NCBI RefSeq assembly: GCF_023101765.2
Contig: NC_064223.1
Span: forward strand, 3,100,001-3,164,000
Direction of reading: 5' to 3'
Length of the DNA stretch: 64,000 nt
Source: Spodoptera frugiperda
Taxonomy: Eukaryota > Arthropoda > Insecta > Lepidoptera > Noctuidae
A model generated the notes under the pieces. It searched no databases. It saw only the letters and a program-made list of their open reading frames with translations, and was not told where the DNA came from. This document shows positions 48,801 to 60,800 of this stretch, in pieces. Each line of letters begins with the position of its first letter. Positions within the stretch are counted from its first letter, which is position 1. The position numbers and the translations under genes were made by a program.

Positions 48801-51800
48801 TAACAGTCGTCGAATAACTTTTTATTGAATGAATTCGCTATAAGTATACAATGTGTTATATTACTCAATGACATCAGAAATTAATATGCATTGCTTTTGT
48901 TCTCCAGCGAGCCTGGTTGTGTTCTTCCTGCGCGAAGGTCAATGACCGATATTCGTAGGTATAAGCGGATGAAGTAAGATATACACCAGCAAATCATATC
49001 GCATGCACAAGGAGTTGTGGCACAGGAAGAAATCTCGTCCAAGCCGTGGCATTGCGACTGCCGTACATAGTACATACGTGTGAGGGGCGCAGTCGCAAAT
49101 ACGCGGCTCAGTGCAGATAACCCACTAGGGAGCTAAGTCATATACTGACAAGTAGGTTAGTCTCGTGTACATCTCGGCCTTTGTTCAAGACGAAATTGGA
49201 GAATGTTAGTTTAAGCTAAATGTTAATATTCCACGATTGTCTTCTACGCCCAGATCCGGAATAATCAGACTTCTCACTGTATAATTAAGGGCAAACATGT
49301 TATGAAAATTGATGGAACCGCCGACTTGATGCTCTCCCAAACATCCAAGCATGTAAAAATATATGAAGATCTCGTCTCATAAGCTGCTTAGCTGGCTGCC
49401 TAGTGTTTTATGTGCCTAAACAAAAACAAAACGAACAGAAAAGAACAACAAAATCGCCGTACTCGCATCAAGGAGCAAGCACTCATCAGTCGAAACTATT
49501 ACAATTTCGATGATGTTGCCCATCCTTGAGGGCGACGAGTGAACAACCTGTTACCGGACTTGCCTGTATCTCCGGATGCTCAACCTGCATGATGTTGGTG
49601 ACGTAGTACGGCGACTGCGAGTCCTCCAGCTTCTTGCTGATCGGCTTCCAGTAGATGTGTCCGCTAGGGCTCATGCAGAGCGTGTGCATAATACCAACCT
49701 GGGTCATAAGGTCACATCACAAGTTCAAGTGCACAGAGAGACTTACCTGTATCTCCGGATGGAGCACCTCTAGCGTGTTGGTGACGTAGAAGGTGCCGAG
49801 CGTGGCGCGCGACTCCTCGCTCATGGGCTGCCAGTAGATGTGGCCCGCCGAGCTCATGCACAGCATGTGCATCACGCCGTCCTGGTTCACGAACGTCACG
49901 TCGCGCACCTACACGGAAACACACGTTATACTCACCATGGAATTTATAAGTTTTCGTAATTTAGCGTTTTAAAAGTATAAATATAAAAACTAATATGCAA
50001 CACAATCCATTAACTCAATATTCATTCTATAAAAGAAGTTTCAGTTACATAATGAGTACGAAAAACAATATCTAATTCACAACTTTAAGCACATAATGTA
50101 ATGATAGTATTTCAATAACTAAAGCAGCATACTATTTTTATATTCCAACTGTTACCTTTCCACTGGGTACGAGGAAGTGGTGCATAGGGTTGTTGAGGTC
50201 CTTGCTCAGGTCGTAGATCTTCACGAAGTCTGACGTCACGAGAGCGAGCTGTGTCTGGGAGCCGGGCAGCCATATTGCTTTGATGACGTAGTTGTTGCCT
50301 TCCAAGCCGGTGTTCAGGACTAGGTGGTCGGCTACCGCACCTAGTCAAAAGATTTACACAATATAGTAATAGAGTTCTCTTTCGTTGAATAGCTTGTAAA
50401 TCTCAATGAATAAAAAGACGTCGACGTGTTTTATCTCAAAAAACATTTTCAAAATGTACTTCACTTTTTTTAACGCGTCGTTCACTCAATACAAATAATT
50501 TATTACAGTTGCAAATTATTATGAGAAAATTGACACGACATACCACCATCTATTTCTTTCCTCACTAGAGATTTTGAACCTTAATAACAACGCTTTAAAG
50601 TACAACATTAATAACTTACCGCCACTATTGAAAGTAAGCACATGGCACTCCTTCAGCCCGCAGACAGCGAGCAGGTCTTCGTTCCACGGGTTCCCGCTGA
50701 GACTGAGCACCATGAAGGGAATGGGGGCAGACGACAGATGCGTCAGCGTCAACTTGTGTTTGGACGAGTCCGTCTGCTTTAGGAGCGCTGATAGTTGCAA
50801 GACTGTGATTTTTCCTGCGACAAAAATTAAAATTGTGAATGGTGAGCATAGAGTATACTAACATAATATAAAAAATTATATTGGCTATAACAAAATTGAG
50901 TATCACTGACACGGAACTACATACTAAGATTAGCATAATCATGGTCGAATCGAGGTGGCAGTATTCAGTACTTTGGTTCAGTTTTAAATGGCTTAACAAT
51001 TTCCAAAGAGATAAGCGGAACTGTACCTAGATTTATTCTAGATTTGATACTTATAGTTTCGTCTTAGGTTCTTTAGAGGTTTTTTTCACTGAAATTATTT
51101 TAAATTATCAGTTATCTTTACCTTTCTCATGCGACACGGCGAGGTGCTGCCGCCTGCCCTGCGGCGAGGCGAGGCAACACATGGCGACGCGACGCAGCTT
51201 GTGCGCCGACATCAGCTGACGGATCGTCTGTCCGGTCTCGCCCGTGTACGACATGCGGACGTTCTCGAATGCGCCTTCTTGGGAACCTGGACGGGAATCA
51301 ATTATGATGATAATGTTAATCATGTCACATTTAAATTGGAAAATAGTTGAAGACAAATATTCCACAAACGTCAGTTATCAAAGGGAAAGTGAAATTAAAA
51401 TGCTAACAATTGTTGACTTGAGAATAGCTACTTTTGTCCTCCTTTAAAGAGGCTCCTGATAAAATATACATTTTATTTTTGGACTACTTGTTACCTATTA
51501 AGACTAGACTTTTTTTTGTTAATGATAACAATGAAGTCAGTATTGAACTACAAAGTTATTTATCAGCTGACAATGACGATGGACGAAATAATTAGAAATG
51601 AAAAAATAATGTTCCGCAGCACTGACCGAGAGTAGGCAGCATGAGGTTGTCGGTGTGCGTGAACTTCTTCTCCCCGAGATGCAGCTGCGCCAGCGCGCGC
51701 TGCGCCCGGCCGTGCGCGCCGGTGGGCGCGGCCCGCTCGCACGCGGCGCGCACGGCGCCCGCCAGCGACTCCAGCAGCCGCCGCACGCGCTCCATGCACG

Positions 51801-54800
51801 CCGCCCAGCCGCCGTACGACACCAGGAACTGGCGACACCCTGCACAACGACTTGCTTATTATACAATGGGACGACTTTTATTCGTTTGAGTTTGAGATTT
51901 GAAGATTCACAAAAAAAAACAAAGTAATAATATTAGATGATTTAGCCTATGGGACACAATAGGCTAGTTTCCTACTAGTCAAATTCAATACTTTTTTCGA
52001 AACGTCAAAAACGATATTTTCTATGAACTTTGTATGAAATAGTGCGTTATGACGTCATAAGTTTTTGACGTCAAATAGCAGACTTATTTCTAGAAATTTT
52101 GCTAGAAAAAATCGAAAATTAAATAGTTAATCAAATTTCTGAATGAGAGTGTGATTATTTTTTAATATTTTATTGTATTGAAAAGTTGTAATCATTTATT
52201 TTTGACCGAGGATAATACCCAATTGCATAACCAAATCATTAATTCCAATAAAATGTTAATAAAAATAATATTTTTTTAATGTTTCATAAATAGCTAGATA
52301 TGCCTATTCATTGATCGTACCTTGGATATTAGAAGCCAGTACGGGGCGTCTTGGCGGCGCCAGTATGGCAGGCGGTGCAGGACTAGACGGACGACGCCGC
52401 AGCGAGGGCGCCGGCGCACTCTCTTCCGTGCCAGTGCCACGAGCTCCGCCCAATGTCACCGATCGTTTCACTAGAGCTTGACAACTGGACAGAGTAGACG
52501 AATCAATATTATGACCAATTAGCAATATTTAATAGATAGGTAGGCGAATGGCAAGAGATTTAAATAACGATTACGCTGACACCATATAAACTGTTTTCTA
52601 ATGAATATGTAGCCTTATAACCATCCCAATTTCTTAGATACAGATTCACAAAATATTTTAGATTCTAAAAATCTAATAATACAAAGTTACCACAGGACTT
52701 ACCTAGAGTCAGGTTTAGCTCCGCAGTCGCAGAAGAAGTTGCCAAACTTGGCGTAAGACACATCGTGTCCCCGATGGCAGACGCGGGCGCAGACGGTGCA
52801 GACGCCGACGCCGTCCACCATCTTGCACGTGTGGCAGTGGTACCAGTGCTGGTTCATGAACTCGCGCTGCGTCACCGTGAACGTACACAGCTTGTATTGC
52901 AGCATAGCGTCTTCGTCCTGCAATTAATGGAAGTGTTAAGTCGGTCTCAAAGCCAATGAAAATGTGAGTCAATAAGGCCTCTTTTTATACGCTCCGGTTT
53001 CCTTACAAAGGCCGAGTTTCCATCGGCAAAGTGTACAAGTTATGTACGTTAACTTTAACATGTATCACCACGAGTTCTATGGTGCATTGGCCGGTAACGG
53101 GTAGCCAATAACAGTGCGTGTGAATGGAGCCTTAGGGAACATCTTTAATATATCTATCGCCACAAACTTATATAATGTAAAATTAAAAAGTACAACGTCA
53201 ACACCACACTAAGTCGACACACAAAACGTCCAAAACAAAGTGATTTTAAAATTCAACTTGTTTGATGTTCTTGGAATAAAAAAACTGGCTAATACAATAG
53301 TCCAGTCATTCTAAGGTAGCTTTAATAAAAGAGTTTCAATACTAACGGAATCATCAGCACTTGTGTCATCGTCATCTTGTTGTTCATCCGTGTAGTCCAA
53401 GTCGAAACCAAGGTCCGACGGCGACTCCCAAGTCGGGCTAACCGAACGCCATGCTGGAACAACACATACAATCAGCAAACATATTCCTTAAAACTGTCAG
53501 TAACAAATCGACTTCTTACCTGTTACGACTTCTTCTTCACAGAATCTAATAATTAAGTAATATATAAAGTTGATTAAAACATTAAAACTAAAAAGAAATA
53601 AATTTGTACCCCTTAACATAAACTAAAACTAACTAAAAAACTAACAATGATTAAAAAAGGGACGAAAATTTCATTGTTTTAAGATCTCCTGAAAATATGT
53701 AGGGGTAAATAGAAGTAATTACACTCACTGTGAGGCTGCGTAGTGTTGATGGCATGCAGCGCGTCCGCGAGGTAGGACAGCAGTACACACGCGGACTCGA
53801 TCTGGGGCGCCAGGGTCCCGTCCACCTGGCCCTCCTCCAGTTTATCTAGCACTTCTTGACTGCCTAGGTTGTCCACGCTAAGGGAAAATAAAGACAAATT
53901 AATGCAGCAGTTTTTGTGATGAATATATGTTATGTCTTAAGACATTTAAGTATTCTAAAGTTTAGTATCGTAATAACAAACAGCTTAAATTAATATGATT
54001 TGGCACCATACAAAAAATAATAAGCAACATCTAATTAGAAACATGATAAGTTCTTGCTTTGTTCCATCGGCATTGGTAAACATTACATTTCTTGTATCAA
54101 TTAACTATTTTATGAAGATTTGTGATAAGGCGTTTGATAGGCAGATAATGGTAGAAAACTTACAGCTTCCAATCAAAGTAACTCGATACAGATATAAACA
54201 AGATTATGTAGAAATAGTAATAATATAAGAGTACATACCAGTTGGCCAGCCATCCGACGGCGGCGGGGAAGAGCTGGCGATGGTCCTGGCCGGCGTGCGC
54301 GTCGGCCAGGCGGCACATCTCCCGCAGCAGCAGCGGGGAGCACGCCGACTCCCCGCACACACACACCAACGTGCTCAGCATGCGCTCGCTCACCTCCTCG
54401 CCGCTACCATATAAATGATAAATAAATGATATTTATTTCTGTAAATAGGTTATAAAATAACACTTTTACATGTCAATATTTTAAATAGCTAGATGAGGCC
54501 GGCATTTCCTATCCGACTACTCTGAGAAGAAATGCCGAAACAAACTCAGAGGTCATAGTCTCTTTTAAAGTCCAGACAATGAAATAGAGGATAATGTGAG
54601 AGAACCATATAGAAACAGGATTCATTTAGAATACCATATTACCACCAGTATGTATCAGACAATTCCTATTTCCATGGAATTTTAGAAACGTAGTAATAGT
54701 AGAAACTATTCTATGTCCTTTGCCGAATCTCAAACTGTGTAAAATTTAAGAGGTCTAGTGATATCTTCAACGGCCGAGTAATGATTGATTCCTTCACCAC

Positions 54801-57800
54801 TGAAGGTTACGTCTAGTCTGGAGTACATGTCAACATTTTTTTCTTATACTAAGGATCAAAATTAAATGAAAGAAAACCTAGAACACGAGTATAATAAAAA
54901 ACAAATATAGAAACCCATTTGAAGAACTTACCAGTGTAGTACAACGTGCTTGCATAGCGCGGACAGTAAAGCCGCGTTGTCATTGGCCGCGTCCGTGAGC
55001 GGCGCGGGCGCAGGCTCTGCCACCACCGGGGCCGTAGTCACCGCGCCTCCACTCTCCTTACTGCCGTCAGACCAACTGCAACTCTCTACACCAACAAAAA
55101 ATTCTAAATTAGGTATTAAAACTCAAGAGTACTATTTTGAATGACACACTTTATTGCGCAAATGGTTAGAAAAAGTTTAATCTTTGCGCATCATATGACT
55201 AGAATAATTACTAGCTAATATTACCTGAATTAGCGGATTGCTGTGCGGTGTCAGACTGCGCTCTGGGTGCTGGTGAACTGTAAGGAAATATTACATATAA
55301 AACCTGTACTGTCACAAATAGTTCGTTATTGTCAATAGAAAGTACCTTTGTAAAACCATAAAAAAGTTCACTGAAAAATGTTCAGTGTAATGGTTCATTT
55401 GCAGCTATACCCTATGCGCCGTAACAAGGTGCGGCTGACAGATTCAGTAACGTTTCGTATCACTCTTGAAAGTTGCTGCGATTTAAAAATTATCCCTTAC
55501 TATTTTAACTGTATCACATTCCTATTATGTTAAATCATTCAGAAGTGTAGTTAATTAAATTAAAACCAACCGGAATGTTCTAGTCTTTAAATAAAATCTA
55601 ATGAAATGAAAAATAAAGTAAAGAGTTATGCGTATAACGTAAAGCCATAGTCGTGTTTAGTGATGGGATGTACTGCTACGATGGATAGGCAGTCGATGTT
55701 TTTTTTAGAATAAAAAACGTCGTTCAATTATCACTCTTAAAAAACCTTTAATTATGTGGGTAAATCTACTGTAGACGCGGCTCCTCTGCCCGAACCACAG
55801 TGACTTTATCTGAGCACAAATATGTAGTAGACATTTCCGGCGCCTTTGATAATGCGTGGTGGTACTTAATCTGAAAGATCGTGGTTGCTTTAGTAACATA
55901 TACAAACTAATATATACTTATATTCTTCACGGTTCTGTAAAACTGAAACCCTGAAACACCTCAGGGCTCGGTCATAAAATATTTATTTTGACAAGTATAT
56001 ACACGTAGTTAGACTGCACAACTAAATAACACACACATTTAATAAAAAAATTAAAGAGAATTAAATGTATGCTGCGAGTATCGATAGCGATAAAAAAATA
56101 TTTTTCTAATGTCCATCCCTAAAGAGAGACGTCAACGTCATACTGGCATCTGTCAGCCGCACCTTGTTATGGCGCATAAGGTATAACTGCATATATTCTT
56201 TATTCATGTGTAAAGTAAATACTCACGGAGTATCAAACACGGGTAAATCAGAATCATTTCTTTGCGCATTGGAATCGTTACGCGTGGTAGCGTCACTGCT
56301 CTCACTGCGGAACACGCTGCGCAAAGCGTTGCGCAACGCGAGCGATGCAGGGTTGCCTCCCGCGTCCGGAGCTGATGACGTAGGGGTCGGCAGCTCTGTC
56401 TCTGTTGGGGTACCATTAGCAGTGCCTGCATTGCCACCCGTTGATGAAGCTAGAAATAACATAGAATATAGGCATGTTTCGTACTAGTCAAATTCAATAC
56501 TTTTTTTCGAAACGTTAAAAACGATATTTCCTATGAACTTTGTATTAAAATAATCTATTATGACGTCATAAGTTTTTGACGTCAAATAACAGAATTATTT
56601 TTTAGAAATTTAGCTAGAAAAAATCGAAAATCAAGTAGTATATCAAATTTATGAATGAGAGTGTGATATTTTTTTAATATTTAATTGTATTGAAAAGTTG
56701 TAATAATAATTTTGACCCAGTCATCATCTCTATTAAAGAAACGCCAATCTACCACACAAACAGTACATTATCAAAAAAATTATCTTACCAGAACCGCCCA
56801 AACATATATGAGCCAATAGCGTCGACAGTTTCTGTTGATCCGCGACACCAATAAACTTGCATACTGACACGCATAGATTGCTGTTCAGATCATTCTCGCA
56901 ACCAGAGAATATTTTTATAAAGAGCCTGGAAGAAAGTAAGGCATTTTATTACATTGTTCTATATATACCATTTGTTGTCACTGTATAGTTTCAAAAGAAG
57001 AAATGGATTAATTTTGATGTAAAACAAAATGGTGTATGTAATTTTCATTTTTTAAAAAACGTTGCCCCACACTAGGATTTTCTCCTGTGTCGTGGGTGCG
57101 TTTACAAACATACAAGTTCACATACACATGACACCCAGACCCGAAACAACAATTTGTGGATCACACAAAGAGTTGCTCCGTGCGGGAATCAAACCCGCTA
57201 CCCGTTGCGCGGCAGCCAGTTGCCCAGCCACCGCACCAACCGTGCAGTCTATTGTGATGATATTGCTCTAATCCTAAGTAACATATGACAAGATAGAAAT
57301 AAATGATATTGCTGCTTAACTTACTTGATAACCCTCTCAGCGTAAGGATTCCTTGCATTCGGCGCTGACAAGAGTATCTTGCCGAGAGAATAGCCCGAGT
57401 TATCGGCGAACACTTTCTCGTACGCCAGTCTACCTGCGGGGCGGTCCAGAATCTTCTCCCAGTATTTTACCTGCACAAGACATTTACAAGACAACTAAAT
57501 ACCTCATTCTTTACTATAAGCATATCAATACAAGCTTAATTGATCTTGTGGACTAAACACTTGGCGAATAAGATGTCGTATTTTGCCGTATTACTACGTC
57601 AATCTAATACACACGTAGACTTTTCTATTGATTTCCAAGCGATGAGCGTTTATACTATTTGAGCCCGGTATGTGATAATACGCATTAAGGTTCTTCACAT
57701 TTTATATGATCTCATTTTATACTACGTAAAAGATTAACGTCACGCCTTTCATCCCCAAAGGGGTAGACAGAAGTGCACATTACGGCATGTAATGCCGCTA

Positions 57801-60800
57801 TATAATGTACACCCAGTTTTCACCATTTGTATTATAAGTCCCATGTAATAGGGGGTGAGCCTATGACATATACTGGGTACAAAGTCAGACACCGTCCTAC
57901 CATTAGGAAATTTTCTAAATGCCGAAAAAAGTCCAGTAATTCTTTGACCGACCCGAGAATCGAAATTTATACAACATACTACTCACCATATGTCTCAAAG
58001 TCTTCTCAGTGGATGGTTGCAGATGTTCGACGAGAACGTTGTACGTAGTCTTGATGATGTGCTCATGAATCAGTTGTTCCGCCTTCTGCACTTGTGGTAC
58101 CAGGGTGTTCAGCGTGGCAGCTAGTGGCTCCGACATGAACTCTAGACGACCGTCCGTCTGTAGAAAACAGAAAATGAATATGATACTTTTTATCCCACGG
58201 AAACGCGAGCAAAGCCACTGGTAGATACTAGTAGAATATAATAAAGAAAATTATAGAAATAAAGGTGTGTCCAAACACGGCGCGGCAAAGAGCGCGGCAT
58301 TCGCGGGACACAAATTTGCCGCGCGACTAGTTTAAACCTTCTGCGCGGCAGTACTGCGCGGCATGTTCGAGACACGCTGCGCTCTTTATTTCGTATTCAA
58401 ACTACAATGAAAGCGACCGCGTGTAATGTCGCATTTTTTTTTTTTTTTTTTTTTTGAGTGGGGAAAATCATCCAATGACTTCTCCCGCCTTGGGTGACTC
58501 GGGAGGGAGTGTCAGACTCTTACTGACTAAAAACCACCCCGTTCCGTATCCTGCTTTGAGCTGGAGCCCCGGTAACCTTTTACGTTGTCCGCAGCTCTGG
58601 ATCAGGCATCAGCCCTACTGGGCCCCATCTGTGGTGGTCTGAAGGCTCTTTGAAGCGCGCGCGAAACGCGACACGACGTACGCGCGGGTCTGGTTCTGGT
58701 AGGGCGGCGAGCTACCATTGCTCGTCGTCCACAGACCCGCAGCGTGTAATGTCGCTATGCTTATTATTCGAAAATTAAGTAGAAGAAGGAATAAAAGAAA
58801 GGCAGTGTTGGATGCGACCACTCTTTCAACAAAGGACAAAAAATCTGGAAGGGATCTATTACGAAATTAACTACCACACACAAATCACAAATCGTCACAG
58901 TTTGTTTCATGTGGCCCGCACCGGCGACTAAACGTTGACACAAAAAGCCGCCACACGCCACTATGCGCGGTACGCGCGATCCCGCGTCCCCTCTCCCTTG
59001 CCTCAGTAAACCAGTTGGAGCCAACGATAACGCACGCACGTAGTCTGTGGTTCATATATAGGTAGATAAATATGGATATAGAAATATTTATATCAGGGAT
59101 ACAATCCCGACCGCAAGTGTCGACCATCGGCCACAAGTGGATGTCGCGCGCTTCAGCTACTTTTGTGGCCGTTTCTTGCCTCTTGTCGCGACGCTTGTGG
59201 CTGTCGCGTGTGGCCCGTGTGCGGCGACACTAACACCGTTCGCGGCGAACGTCGTGCGCGGCAGGTAGCTCGGGGCTGCCACGCACGACAGTCGTCCAAA
59301 CATAGCGCGGCAAGCCGCGCGTGGCAGCCGCGCTTGAATGCCGCGCTATGTTTGGACACACCTTAACACAATTATACTTAAAAATGTACGGTCATTAAAA
59401 GTTTTGTCAAAGATCAAGATCCAGAGATTAATATTGGTGTTTAGTGTCAATCAAATCTTTATTCCACTCACCAAAGCCGGTATAACCAAGTCAAGGGTCT
59501 TCTTCATAAGCTCAGGGTTGTCAGCGAGCTTGCTAGCGCCGACTTCAAGAAGTTTCGCAGCCGAATAAGCGAGCATCATCAGGGATGACCCGATGGAGTA
59601 TTTTGTATTGGCAGTGATCAGTTCGCAGTGTGATGACACTAAGGTCAACACTGCACTCTCTGATGGTATTATGTGAGATGCGTAGAATGCCTGCCAAAGA
59701 AAAATAATTTTATGGTGTTTTGCGCAACCATTGCGCATATGATTAAGATTAGCGCAACATTTAAATACAGTTGCGCAAAGTACAAATTATGATATTTAGT
59801 AGCAGTAATAGTAATATTTTAAGTAAATCTTACCAAGTTGATGCAAGCCAAAGGCGGCGGGGTAGTCAACCTATCTAAGGCAGTTGCAGCATTAGGCGGT
59901 AGATGAGCCCTCAGCCAGGCGCCGAGGGCGGGCGGCGGGGTACTACCGGCCGCATTGCCGACCGGGCCAGACGTACCGCATACTTGTAGCCGAGCCTTGC
60001 TTACTGCTATTTCGGAGGCATTGCTCGAACTCTCCATTAGACCTTCGAGCTCGAGGCCAGCGCTGAGCCTGAAAATTATATTATGGTTCACGTCACGTTG
60101 TAATACGACATAGCAGAATAAAAGCTTGTTGTTATACTTTCAAAAGTACGAAAAACGATGGGAACTTATTGAATGAATAACCATTTCTAAAAGTGTTGAT
60201 CAAGAACGACCCTAGGAAACAAGTACTAAAACTTACCGACAACAATCCAGTACTGTCTCCAGCAAATCCAGTAGATCAGGCATGAACTGGTGAGCTTCCG
60301 ATGGCGTGGCGGAATCAGCGAGGCACACTTTGAACCTCACCAGAGCCGCGTCACAAGATATCACGTCCAGGAGAGACGGTAAGCCATTTGCTGTAAAACA
60401 AAATATTAATAATATTACAAGGTTCATAAATCATCCTAATTAGTTACATATTCGTACGTAGGGACAGAGACAATGTAAGGTAAGCGTCCACAGGCCCGCA
60501 TCGTACGCATCGGACGCATCGCACGCAACGAATTTTAGTTTGTCTTGTATAGAAACTCATACAACAGCGTCCACTGATCTGCACCGTACGGACCGCTCAT
60601 CAGCAATGCCTACATGCGATGCGTACCAATGACGTCATGTGGAATGCCGATGCCAAAAATTCGAGTGAAAGTGGTCTGATCCGTCCGATGCGAACGATGC
60701 AGGTCTGTGGACGCATACCTTTACACTTATTATTTAGAAAATTACATTATGAACTGGAGTATTATAAAAAGAGGTTCTTACCAGTGACGTTTTGTTTCAG

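Larger units (their letters stand above)
58158..59471 (-). other. UBR4 intron filled by a Harbinger-like element
   Basis: 1.3-kb intron of which 1.1 kb is the element at 58263-59363, itself carrying a nested repeat. Confidence 0.8.

Noticed and set aside
57180..57250. tRNA gene
   Set aside because: A and B box-like words are present but the cloverleaf cannot form, and the body continues as a SINE found elsewhere in the window.
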